Assembly (NCBI GenBank): GCA_021413675.1
Contig: JAIOQA010000367.1
Span: forward strand, 26,510 to 90,509
Source: Deltaproteobacteria bacterium
GTDB lineage: Bacteria; Myxococcota_A; Polyangia; Haliangiales; Haliangiaceae
Direction: 5' to 3'
Length of the DNA stretch: 64,000 nucleotides
In this document: piece after piece, positions 1 to 10,600 of the stretch
Numbering within the stretch: position 1 is the stretch's first letter
Layout: each line of letters begins with the position of its first letter
Notes under the pieces: model-generated
What the model saw: only the letters and a program-made list of their open reading frames with translations
Told to the model about the DNA's origin: nothing
Database searches by the model: none
Position numbers and translations under genes: made by a program

Positions 1-1782
<1,782 letters not shown>

Positions 1783-1788
1783 CGCGCG

Positions 1789-1794
1789 GTGATA
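1789..1794 (-). promoter_or_regulatory. Candidate -10 element (TATCAC) of a leaderless transcript
   Basis: TATCAC read on the minus strand ends 6 nt before the ATG of the oligopeptidase. It is a weaker match to the TANNNT-N6/7-start pattern found before several other genes in this window. No -35 box was recognised. Confidence 0.3.
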
Positions 1795-1820
1795 CCGCGT
1801 TCCGGGACGCGGCGCGGCGG

Positions 1821-3011
1821 CTACTCGGTCACGACCCGCCAGAACCCCGACGCGCCGTTGGACGAGTAGAGCAGGTGATGGCCCGGGTCGTAGCCCAGCG
1901 ATCCGCCCTCGGTCATCGTCGGGCTGCGCAGCGGCGTCCACGTCAGGCCATCGCGCTCCGGCGAGGTGAGGAGGAAGTCGGTGCCCGGCGTGCAGAACCC
2001 GCCGAAGTAGCACCGGCTCATGTAGAGCGTGGTGCCGTCGCCGACCAGCCCGCCGGCGATCGGCCCGGTGTTCGGGACCAGCGTCCACGCGATGCCATCC
2101 GGGCTGCGGTACACGCCGTTCGACGCCGACAGGTAGAACACGCCGGCTGCGGTGCGGCGCATGCCCGCGCCCTGCAGGTGCGACGGGAAGAACGACGCGC
2201 CGGTCTCGTCCACGAGCTCCTTCCAGGTCGCGCCGCCGTCGGCGGTGCGGAAGAAGCCGCTGGTCTGCGAGCCCCAGATCCAGGTGCGCGGTCCGTCGAG
2301 GAAGTACAGCAGCTGGCCCTCGGCGCCGTTCCATCCCGGCTGCCCCGGCAACAGCGCCCAGGTCGCGCCCGCGTCCTTCGACTCCGCGATGCACGTCGTG
2401 ACGCCGGGGAGCGTGCACTCCTCGTGGAAGGTGAGCAGCAGGTGGCGATGGTCCGCGGGATCGAGCGCGAGCACGTTGGCGAAGTTGTAGGTCAGGTGCG
2501 TCGCCAGCTCGGGCTGCGCCGGCGGCGGCCAGAGAATGTCCCAGTCGGCGCCGCCGTTGACCGACTTCCACAGCCCGCTGCCCTGGGTCGTGCCGTAGCC
2601 GCTGTTGGTGTAGACCACGTCCGGCTCGATCGGATCGACGACGAACGTCCAGTTCATCGCGTGATCCCACGCGCCGCCGTTGCGCCCGGTGTCGGTGCGC
2701 GCCCAGGTCGAGCCGCAGTCGGTCGACTTCCACATGTGCTGGTAGATCGTGCCCAGGTACACCGTGCCCGAGTTCACCGGATCGACCGCGAACGCGAACG
2801 TCTCGACGGTCTCGCCCTGCGCAGGGACGATGCCCGGCGGCGTGATCGCCTCCCACGTGCCCGGCGCGGCGAGCTGCCCGCACGCGCCGACGTTGACGCG
2901 CGCGTCGATGTCGCCGGGCGCCGCGTCGATGCCGGGGCTCGCGTCACCGGGGATCGAGGAAGCGCCGCCGCAGGCGGCCAGCGCGGCGAGCAGGATCGAG
3001 GGACGCACCAT
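1821..3011 (-). CDS. Secreted lipoprotein with BNR/sialidase-type propeller repeats
   Basis: A 396-residue protein starting with a short lipoprotein signal (MVRPSILLAALAAC, lipobox LAAC). A Pro/Asp/Ala-rich linker follows, then repeated Asp-box-like motifs (STDCGSTW, SVNGGADW, SKDAGATW, TADGGATW) spaced along the chain. These are typical of VPS10/sialidase-like beta-propellers that act outside the cytoplasm. No sialidase catalytic set was recognised, so the substrate is unknown. The start at 3011 has TACCCT 6 nt upstream and no Shine-Dalgarno, suggesting a leaderless message. The oligopeptidase follows after 38 bp and may share the transcript. Confidence 0.85.
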   Translation of the reverse strand: MVRPSILLAALAACGGASSIPGDASPGIDAAPGDIDARVNVGACGQLAAPGTWEAITPPGIVPAQGETVETFAFAVDPVNSGTVYLGTIYQHMWKSTDCGSTWARTDTGRNGGAWDHAMNWTFVVDPIEPDVVYTNSGYGTTQGSGLWKSVNGGADWDILWPPPAQPELATHLTYNFANVLALDPADHRHLLLTFHEECTLPGVTTCIAESKDAGATWALLPGQPGWNGAEGQLLYFLDGPRTWIWGSQTSGFFRTADGGATWKELVDETGASFFPSHLQGAGMRRTAAGVFYLSASNGVYRSPDGIAWTLVPNTGPIAGGLVGDGTTLYMSRCYFGGFCTPGTDFLLTSPERDGLTWTPLRSPTMTEGGSLGYDPGHHLLYSSNGASGFWRVVTE

Positions 3012-3017
3012 GGCGCG

Positions 3018-3023
3018 AGGGTA
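3018..3023 (-). promoter_or_regulatory. Candidate -10 element (TACCCT), leaderless type
   Basis: TACCCT on the minus strand ends 6 nt before the ATG at 3011. There is no purine-rich ribosome site between it and the start codon. Confidence 0.4.
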
Positions 3024-3124
3024 CCGTGCGCGCGCGGCGCCCCGGGGGCCGCCCGGCTGGCGAAGGTCGGCAGCCGGGCAGGGCGGACGCGCGTCAGGGA
3101 CTCGCCGCGCCGCGCATCGTTGTG

Positions 3125-3130
3125 TATGGT
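3125..3130 (+). promoter_or_regulatory. Candidate -10 element of the tRNA-Arg gene
   Basis: TATGGT lies 9 nt before the 5' end of the tRNA, a plausible -10 distance. No convincing -35 was seen. Confidence 0.35.
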
Positions 3131-3139
3131 CGCGGCTCC

Positions 3140-3213
3140 GGTCCCATAGCTCAGCCGGATAGAGCGACGGTTTCCTAAACCGTAGGCCGCAGGTTCGATT
3201 CCTGCTGGGATCA
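3140..3213 (+). tRNA. tRNA-Arg (anticodon CCT)
   Basis: The cloverleaf folds fully. The acceptor arms GGTCCCA and TGGGATC pair with one G-T wobble. The D stem is GCTC/GAGC. The anticodon stem ACGGT/ACCGT encloses the loop TTCCTAA with CCT at 3174-3176. The T arm is GCAGG-TTCGATT-CCTGC and the discriminator base is A at 3213. CCA is not encoded. CCT reads the AGG arginine codon, which should be uncommon in so GC-rich a genome. Confidence 0.95.
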
Positions 3214-3268
3214 CGAGACAGATCGCGCCGAGCTCATCGATCGCAGCGGGCCGCGGACGCGGCGACGG

Positions 3269-4090
3269 CTAGCCCTTGATGAACGCCATCACGTCGGCGT
3301 TGAACTGCGCCGCGAGCGTCATCGGGAGCCCGTGGGGCGCGCCCTTGTAGACCTTGAGCGTGCCGCGCTTGAGGAGCTTCACCGCGAGCGGCGCCGAGTC
3401 GGCGAACGGGACGATCTGATCGTCGTCGCCGTGGATGAGCAGCATCGGGATGTCGATCTTCTTGAGGTCCTCGGTCAGGTCGGTCTCGGAGAAGACCTTC
3501 ACGCACTCGTGCGCGCCGGCCAGCCCGGCCTGCATCGACTGCAACCAGAACTGGTCGCGGAGCCCCTGCGTCACCTTCGAGCCCGCCCGATTCGCGCCGA
3601 AGAACGGCGCCGACAGGTCCTGGTAGAACTGCGAGCGGTTGCCCGCGACGCCGGCGCGGATCTCGTCGAAGGCGGTGATCGGCAGCCCGCCGGGGTTGGT
3701 CTCGCTCTTGATCATGACCGGCGGGATCGCCGACACCAGCACCCCCTTGGCGACGCGCCGGGTGCCGTGCCGTCCGAGGTAGCGCGTGACCTCGCCGCCG
3801 CCGGTCGAGTGCCCGACCATGATCGCGTCCTTCAGCTCGAGCTTGTCGAACAGGACCGCGAGATCGTCGGCGTACGTGTCCATGTCGTTGCCGGTCCACG
3901 TCTGCCCCGAGCGCCCGTGCCCGCGGCGATCGTGCGCGATCGCCCGGTAGCCCCGGGACGCGAAGAAGAGCAGCTGCTCGTCCCACGCGTCGGCGCTCAG
4001 CGGCCACCCGTGGCTGAAGACGATCGGCTGGCCCTTGCCCCAGTCCTTGTAGAAGATGCTCGTGCCGTCCTTGGTCGTGATGGTGCCCAT
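3269..4090 (-). CDS. Alpha/beta hydrolase, cofactor-free haloperoxidase/esterase type
   Basis: A 273-residue cytoplasmic alpha/beta hydrolase, the usual length for non-heme chloroperoxidase-like esterases. It shows the oxyanion-hole motif HGWP (residues 27-30), the nucleophile elbow GHSTGG with Ser95, an acid motif in LIHGDDDQIVP, and a final His in APHGLP. The start at 4090 was chosen over an upstream ATG because the family begins with MGTITTKDG and an AAAGGA precedes it. It is a close paralogue of the Tat-signal hydrolase at 6365-7330: nearly the same sequence from TKDGTSIFYKDWGKG onward. The natural substrate cannot be read from the sequence. Confidence 0.9.
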   Translation of the reverse strand: MGTITTKDGTSIFYKDWGKGQPIVFSHGWPLSADAWDEQLLFFASRGYRAIAHDRRGHGRSGQTWTGNDMDTYADDLAVLFDKLELKDAIMVGHSTGGGEVTRYLGRHGTRRVAKGVLVSAIPPVMIKSETNPGGLPITAFDEIRAGVAGNRSQFYQDLSAPFFGANRAGSKVTQGLRDQFWLQSMQAGLAGAHECVKVFSETDLTEDLKKIDIPMLLIHGDDDQIVPFADSAPLAVKLLKRGTLKVYKGAPHGLPMTLAAQFNADVMAFIKG

Positions 4091-4197
4091 GGTGTGGTCG
4101 TCCTTTCCCTGTTGCCTCGCGGCGACTGCAGGGTCCATGCCGCGCGCCGCGGCGCTGCGGGCGCCGCCGGCATCGCGTTTGCTGCCGGTGCGAGTTC

Positions 4198-4683
4198 ATG
4201 TCGACGCTCGCCGCCCGCCGGCTCGCCGCCGCGCTGTTCTCGATCGCCGGCTGCGCGTCGTCCACCGCGCCGACGAGAGGAAGCCCTGCGATGCCAAGCG
4301 TCACGCCCGCTGTCCCTGCCGGTTTCACCGCGGCGCCCGTCGTGACCGACGCGATCGAGGGCCCCGCGCGCCTCGTCGTCGACGCGCCGCTGCCTGACTC
4401 GCTCGCGAAGGGGCTGGTGGTGATCCGCTACCGGACCGAGAACCTGCGCATCATGCCGGTGTTCGGGCTCGCCGCGCTCGCCGTGTCTCCGCGCCTCGGC
4501 CACCTCCACATCACGCTCGACGGCGCGCCGTGGCACTGGGTCGACGCCAGCGGCGAGCCCATCATCGTGCAGTGGCTACCGCCCGGGCCGCACGCGATCC
4601 TCGTCGAGCTCGCCGACCCGACCCACCACGTGATCGACAGCGCGACCGTCAGGTTCGAGATTCCGGAGACGGCTCGTCGCTGA
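4198..4683 (+). CDS. DUF6130-like lipoprotein
   Basis: A 161-residue protein with a lipoprotein signal (RLAAALFSIAGC). A single small domain carries HLHITLDGAPWHWVDASGEP and LPPGPHAILVELADPTHHVI, which I recognise as the DUF6130 type of small periplasmic proteins. The function is unknown. The many His residues in the core could bind metal (inference). It diverges from the hydrolase at 4090 across a 107-bp spacer, and its 3' end overlaps the convergent reductase-like gene by 35 bp. Confidence 0.8.
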   Translation: MSTLAARRLAAALFSIAGCASSTAPTRGSPAMPSVTPAVPAGFTAAPVVTDAIEGPARLVVDAPLPDSLAKGLVVIRYRTENLRIMPVFGLAALAVSPRLGHLHITLDGAPWHWVDASGEPIIVQWLPPGPHAILVELADPTHHVIDSATVRFEIPETARR

Positions 4684-6358
4684 GGAACGCGTGCAGCGCG
4701 GCCACCACCTGCGCGCCCTCGCCGATCGCACCGCCCACGCGCTTGACCGATCCGGCGCGCACGTCGCCCACCGCGAACACGCCCGGCACGGTCGACTCGA
4801 GCGGCGCGGCCGCGCGCCCGGTACGCAGGTCCGAGGTCGCGCCGGTGATCACGAAGCCGGTCTGGTCGAGGGTGACACCGCAGCTCGCCAGCCACGCGGT
4901 GGCCGGGTCGGCGCCGACAAACAGGAACATGTTCCTGATCGCGGCGGCGGCCTCCGTGCCCGCGCGGTGATCGCGCCAGGTGACGCGCTCGAGGCCCGTG
5001 TCCGAGCCATCGAGCGCGACGACCTCGGTGCGCGTCATCAGCTCGATGTTGGGCGCGGCGCGGATCCGATCGATCAGGTAGCGCGACATGCTGTCGGCGA
5101 GGCCGTCGCCGCGCACCATCATGCGAACCCGGGCCGCGCTGCCAGCCAGGTAGACCGCGGCTTGCCCGGCGGAGTTGCCGCCGCCGACCAGCACCACGTC
5201 CTGGTCCTTGCACATCGCGCCCTCGATCGGCGACGCCCAGTACCAGACCCCGCGCCCCTCGAACGCCCCCAGGTTCTCGATCGCGGGGCGCCGGTACCGC
5301 GCGCCGCTCGCGATCACCACCGCGCGCGCGCGGAGGCGCTGCCCGCCATCGAGCATGAGGCCGAGCGCGCCATCGGCGCGGCTGCAGTCGAGCCCGGTGA
5401 CCTCCACGGGGATCAGGATCTCCGCGCCGAACTTCCGCGCCTGGACGTAGGCGCGCGCCGTGAGCGCCTGGCCCGAGATCCCGGTGGGGAAGCCGAAGTA
5501 GTTCTCGATGCGCGCGCTGGCGCCGGCCTGGCCACCGAACGCGCGACCGTCGAGCACGACCACGGACAGGCCCTCCGACGCGGCATACACCGCGGTCGCG
5601 AGCCCCGCGGGACCGCTGCCGACCACCGCGACATCGAAGAGCCGATCCGCGGAAAGATCGCCGATCATGCCGAGCTCGCGCGCGAGCTCGACCTCGCGCG
5701 GGTTGCGCAGCACGGCGCCGTTCGGGCACACGACCACCGGCCAGTCCCGCGGCCCCGGCGCGACGCTCGCGACCACCGCGGCGGCCGCGGGATCGAGCGG
5801 CGGCTCGAGCACGTGGTGCGGGTAGCTGTTGCGCGTGAGGAAGCCGCGCAACCGGATCACGTCGCCCGACGATGGCGTGCCGATCAGCACGGGTCCGGCG
5901 CGACCGCCGGTGATCAGGTTCACGCGGCGGAGGACGAGCGCGCGCATGATGCGCTCGCCGAGCTCGGCCTCGGCGATCAGCAGCGCGCGCAGGCCCTCGG
6001 GTGGGATCAGGATCGTGTCGACGTCGCCCTCGGCGTGGCCGTCGACGAGCGCCCCGGCGTGATCCGACAGGGACGCGACCTCGGCCAGGAACCCGCCCGG
6101 CCCGTGCTCGACGACCGGCGTGACCTGGCCGAGGCCGTCGCGCGCCGTGACCGCGACGTGTCCACGCAGGATGATCGACATCCCGGACGCCGCCTTGCCG
6201 GCCTCGAGCAGCGGCTCGCCGTCGCGGTAGTGGCGGGGCGCGCCGAACCGGCGGAGTCGCCCGATCTCCTCGGCGGTCAGCGTCGGGAACGCCTGATCGT
6301 AGCGGCCCTTCAGCGCGACCCGCGCAGCGCGCTCGACCTCGTCGTGTGGCATCGCCAT
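4649..6358 (-). CDS. Cyclic-nucleotide-binding domain fused to thioredoxin-reductase-like FAD/NAD(P) oxidoreductase
   Basis: A 569-residue fusion. Residues about 15-140 form a CRP-type cyclic-nucleotide sensor domain. A linker of about 80 residues follows, then a thioredoxin-reductase-like flavoprotein with the FAD motif VGSGPAGLATA near residue 240 and the NAD(P) motif VGGGNSAG near residue 395. The paired CxxC of true thioredoxin reductases is absent: the expected stretch reads WYWASPIEGAMCKDQD with one Cys. It therefore cannot work like a classical reductase, and its acceptor is unknown. It starts 6 bp after the Tat-signal hydrolase stop, so the two are probably co-transcribed. Confidence 0.88.
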   Translation of the reverse strand: MAMPHDEVERAARVALKGRYDQAFPTLTAEEIGRLRRFGAPRHYRDGEPLLEAGKAASGMSIILRGHVAVTARDGLGQVTPVVEHGPGGFLAEVASLSDHAGALVDGHAEGDVDTILIPPEGLRALLIAEAELGERIMRALVLRRVNLITGGRAGPVLIGTPSSGDVIRLRGFLTRNSYPHHVLEPPLDPAAAAVVASVAPGPRDWPVVVCPNGAVLRNPREVELARELGMIGDLSADRLFDVAVVGSGPAGLATAVYAASEGLSVVVLDGRAFGGQAGASARIENYFGFPTGISGQALTARAYVQARKFGAEILIPVEVTGLDCSRADGALGLMLDGGQRLRARAVVIASGARYRRPAIENLGAFEGRGVWYWASPIEGAMCKDQDVVLVGGGNSAGQAAVYLAGSAARVRMMVRGDGLADSMSRYLIDRIRAAPNIELMTRTEVVALDGSDTGLERVTWRDHRAGTEAAAAIRNMFLFVGADPATAWLASCGVTLDQTGFVITGATSDLRTGRAAAPLESTVPGVFAVGDVRAGSVKRVGGAIGEGAQVVAALHAFLSDEPSPESRT

Positions 6359-6364
6359 CGCGCG

Positions 6365-7330
6365 CTAGCCCCTGATGAACGCCAGCACGTCGGCGTTGAA
6401 CTGCGCGGCATGGGTCATCGGCAGCCCGTGCGGCGCGCCGTTGTAGACCTTGAGCGTGCCGCGCTCGAGCAGCTTGGTCGTGAGCGGGCCGTGGTTCGCG
6501 AACGGCACGAACTGATCGTCGTCGCTGTGGATGACGAGCATCGGGATGGCGATCCGCTTCAGGTCCGCGGTGAAGTCGGTCTCGGACTGCGCCTTCACGC
6601 ACTGGTACGCGCCCGCGATCCCGCACTGCATCGACTGCAGCCAGAACTGCTGCTGCACGCCCCGCGGCACCTTGGCGCCGGGCCGGTTGGCGCCGAAGAA
6701 CGGCGCCGACGCGTCGCGGTAGTACTGCGAGCGGTTGGTCGCGATGCCGACGCGGACCTCGTCGAACGCCGATAGCGGCACGCCGCCCGGGTTGGCCTCG
6801 GTCTTCAGCATGAGCGGCGTGATCGCCGAGACCAGCACGCCCCTGGCGACGCGACGCGTGCCGTGCCGCCCCAGGTATCGCGCGATCTCGCCGCCGCCCG
6901 ACGAATGCCCGATGACGACCGCGTCCTCGAGGTCGAGCTTCTCGAACAGCGCCGCCAGATCGTCGGCGTAGGTGTCCATGTCGTTGCCGGTCCACGGCTG
7001 GCCCGAGCGACCGTGGCCGCGGCGATCGTGGGCGATGGCGCGATAGCCGTGGGACGCGAAGAACAGCAGCTGCTCGTCCCATGCGTCCGCGCTGAGCGGC
7101 CAGCCGTGGCTGAACACGATCGGCTGGCCCTTGCCCCAGTCCTTGTAGAAGATGCTCGTGCCGTCCTTGGTCTTGATCGAGGTCATGCCCGGGGTTCCTT
7201 CACTGGCGCGCGGCCGGGGCGGTGCGGTCCTGGCGACGGCCGAGGTCGGAACCCACGCGGCCGCGGCGAGCGCGGCGCCGCCGACGAGCATCTCGCGACG
7301 ACTGAGGCCTTGATGAGGAGGTCTGGTCAT
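6365..7330 (-). CDS. Tat-exported alpha/beta hydrolase, paralogue of 3269-4090
   Basis: A 321-residue protein. The start at 7330 exposes a twin-arginine signal (SRREMLVGGAALAAAAWV), so folded export is expected. The mature part repeats the neighbouring hydrolase with HGWP, GHSSGGGE (nucleophile Ser), HSDDDQFVP and a terminal APHGLP His. The paralogue at 3269 has no signal, so one copy gained or lost export after duplication. It is the first gene of a pair with the reductase-like fusion. AAGGCAGG precedes the ATG at a usable distance. A 14-bp perfect inverted repeat sits 29-63 bp upstream. Confidence 0.9.
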   Translation of the reverse strand: MTRPPHQGLSRREMLVGGAALAAAAWVPTSAVARTAPPRPRASEGTPGMTSIKTKDGTSIFYKDWGKGQPIVFSHGWPLSADAWDEQLLFFASHGYRAIAHDRRGHGRSGQPWTGNDMDTYADDLAALFEKLDLEDAVVIGHSSGGGEIARYLGRHGTRRVARGVLVSAITPLMLKTEANPGGVPLSAFDEVRVGIATNRSQYYRDASAPFFGANRPGAKVPRGVQQQFWLQSMQCGIAGAYQCVKAQSETDFTADLKRIAIPMLVIHSDDDQFVPFANHGPLTTKLLERGTLKVYNGAPHGLPMTHAAQFNADVLAFIRG

Positions 7331-7358
7331 GGGCCTGCCTTGTTCGAGTTGTCCGCAA

Positions 7359-7393
7359 CGTCGAGCACGCGCCATGCCAGCGCGTGCTCGACG
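7359..7393. repeat. Perfect 14-bp inverted repeat in a divergent intergenic region
   Basis: Arms 7359-7372 and 7380-7393 (CGTCGAGCACGCGC and its exact complement) enclose a 7-nt spacer, CATGCCA. The element sits between divergent genes starting at 7330 and 7608. It is more likely a regulator operator or a hairpin in the leader than a terminator, as no T-run follows. The rest of the 277-bp spacer shows nothing further. Confidence 0.55.
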
Positions 7394-7607
7394 CGCGGGC
7401 CGATGACACGCTGCCGTCCGCCGACTTCGTGGTCACGGTGGCGAGTGATTGGCCCGCGCGGACAAGATGCGGCCACGCCCGCGGGACCGCGACGTGCGGA
7501 CCTCCGCCTGGCGCGCGGTTTGCTGCGCAGCGCCGCCGAGGCGGCGTGATCGCCGCACGCGAGGGTCAGGCGGAGTAGTGTTGCGCCGAACGGGGGCGGG
7601 GGCTGCG

Positions 7608-10600
7608 ATGACCATCGATGCGACCGAACGCGCCGAGCTGGAGCAGCTGCGGCTCGCGACCCGGCTCTCGGGTGTGGCCACCTGGAACGTCGAGCTCGAG
7701 GGCGGCGCGCTGGCGGGCGCCCGGCTGGGCGTCGGGACCAGCGTGTTCGAGTCGATCGGGTACGCGCGAGGGGAGGCGCCGGCCACGCTCGACGCTGGCC
7801 TCGCGCTCGCGATCCACCCGGGCGACCGCGCGCGCGTCGTCGCGAGCCTGCAGGCCTGTCTCGACGGGGCGACCGCGCAGTTCGAGGTCGAATACCGCGC
7901 CCGCCACAAGGACGGCTCGCTGCGCTGGAAGCTCGGGCGCGGCGTGGTGATCCGCGACGCCGCGGGGCGGCCGGCGCGCATCGCGGGCACCAGCGTCGAC
8001 GTCACGCGCCTCAAGCAGGTCGAGGCGGACGCGCGCGACGCCAGCGCGCGACTCGAGGTCGCGGCGGAGCTCGCGGGCTTCGCGGTCACGGAGTGCGATC
8101 TGCGCGGCGCGGGCGATGCGGAGGAGGCGATGGTGATGATCGGCTCCGACCTGGACCGGCAGCGCCGCTGGCCGCCCGCGCGTGCGCACGACGACTTCCG
8201 GGAGACCATCGTCGCGGAGGACCTGCCGCACATCACGATCGCGGTCGACGCGTGCCTCCGCGGGATCGCGCCGGATCCGCTCGTCCAGTACCGTCAGCGC
8301 AACCCCCGCGATGGCGCCGTGCGCTGGCGCCTCGGTCGCGGCCGGTGCTACTTCGACGAGACCGGCGCACCGGTGCGCTACATCGGCGTGTCGCTCGACA
8401 TCCAGGAGCTCCGGGCGGCGCAGGAGGAGGCGCGCCGCGCCGTGGAGCAGCAGCAGCTGGCGACGCGCCTCTCGGGCGTCTCGCCCTGGACCATCGAGCT
8501 CGACGACGGCGACGTCGCGCGCGCCGCGCGCTCGGCCGTCGCGTCCGCGATCCTCGGCGAGGACCGCGCGCGCTTCCTGCGCGACCTGGCGGCGTGCGTC
8601 GAAGGCGACGCGGAGCAGATGGACGGGGAGTACCGGGTCCGCCACCCGGACGGCACGCTGCGCCATCACCTCACGCGCGGCGTGGTCGAGCGCGACGCCC
8701 GGGGACGCGCGACCCGGATCACCGGCGTCAGCATCGACGTCACCCGCATCAAGCAGGCCGAGGAAGAGGTGCGGGTCGCCGAGGAGCTGGCGCACCGCGC
8801 GGCGCAACAGCTCCGCGTCGCCACCGAGTTCTCCGGGGTCGGCGCCTGGGGCTACGAGCTGATCGACGGCGACCTGGCGCGCGCGACCTCGATCTTCGCG
8901 GTCGACGGGGTGGTGGCGTCGCTCGGCTACGAGCCCGACGATGTCCCGCGCGACATCGCGGGCCGCCTGCGCGCGGTGGTCGTTTCCGACGATCAGGCGC
9001 GCATGCAGCAGGCGCTGGAGGATTGCGCCACCGGGAAGACGCCGCAGTTCGAGGCAGAGGCCCGCTTCGTCCGGAAGGACGGGACCATCGTCTGGCGGCT
9101 GGCCCGGGGCGTCGCCATCCGGGATGCGATGGGCGGCCCGGTCACCTTCATGGGGACCGCCGTCGACATCACGCAGCTCAAGCACACGCAGGCGGAGCTC
9201 GAGCGGGTCAAGGATCGCCTGGAGCTCGCGGTGGCCGGCTCGAAGGCCGCCACCTGGGACATCGAGCTCCCCGCCGACGGCGACGTCTCGCGATCGCGCG
9301 CGGTCTACAACAACGTCTGGGAGCTCCTGGGGTACGAGCGGGCTCCGGTTGGCGCGGGCGTCGATGCCGCGCTCGTCGACGCGATGGTCCCGGCGGCCCG
9401 CGACGCGCTGATGGCGCAGATCCTGAGCTTTCTGGCCGGCCCCGGTCGCGCGTGGGAGCAGGAGGTGTGCGTGGCGCACCGGAGCGGCGCGCCGCTGTGG
9501 CTGCTCACGCGCGGCGTCGTCGCGCGCGATGCCGGCGGGCGACCGACGCGCTTCACCGGCACGGCGATCGACATCACCGATCGGCGGCTGGTCGAGGCGG
9601 CGCTGCAGGCGAGCGAGCAGCGCTTCCGCGGCACGTTCGAGAACGCGGCGGTCGGCATGATCCTCACGGACCCCGACGGCCGGCTCGTCGAATACAACGC
9701 GCGCTTCTGCGAGTTCCTGGGCTACACGCGCGAGGAGCTGCGCGGGCGCGAGTTCGTCGAGCTCATGCTCCCCGACGAGGCCGCCGACGACCTGGACCGA
9801 CAGCGCCGCGTCGTCCGCGGCGACATCCCGTCGTTCACGCGCGACAAACGTTACGCCCGCAAGGACGGCACGATCGTCTGGGGCAACATCACCGTCTCGG
9901 TCATCCAGCGGCACGCCGACGGGACCCCCGTCCACGTCATGGGCATCCTGCAGGACATCACGGAGCGCAAGGCGCTCCAGGTCGCGATCGAGCACGCGCA
10001 CGCGCGTGTCGAGCTGGCGCTGCGCGGCTCCGACATCGCCGTCTACCACGGTGATTTTCGTGATGGCGATCTGGCGCGCACGCGGTGGACGTACTTCAAC
10101 ATGTGGGAGCCGCTGGGCTTCGACGCGGCCAGCGTGCCCGACGGCGCATCGCAGCGCATGGGCCTCGCGATCCACCCCGATGACCGCGCGGCGGTGGTCG
10201 CGCAGTTCCAGGCCGCCGTGCAGCGCCGGTCGCGCGACTGGTACGTCGAACACCGCGTGCTGCACCGCGACGGTACGGTGCTCTGGCGACTCGCGCGCGG
10301 CACGCTGGTCTTCGACGACGCGGGCGCGTTGCGCTCGATGGTCGGCACGGAGGTCGACATCACCAGGCTCAAGGCGATCGAAGACGAGCTCCAGCGCGCG
10401 CGGGAGGCGGCAGAGGCCGCCAACCGCGCCAAGGACGAGTTCCTCGCCAACGTCAGCCACGAGATCCGGACGCCCATGAACGCGATCCTCGGCATGACCG
10501 AGCTCGCGCTCGACTCGGCGCCCAGCGAGCATCAGCGCCAGCTGCTGACGACGGTGCGCTCGGCCGCCACGAACCTGCTCGCGATCATCAACGACCTGCT

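Noticed and set aside
1875..3149. Plus-strand ORF opposite the propeller lipoprotein
   Set aside because: The minus strand shows a lipobox and repeated Asp-box motifs; this ORF is its shadow.
4691..6775. Plus-strand 694-codon ORF over the reductase-like gene
   Set aside because: It crosses two real minus-strand genes with clear motifs and has no motif of its own.
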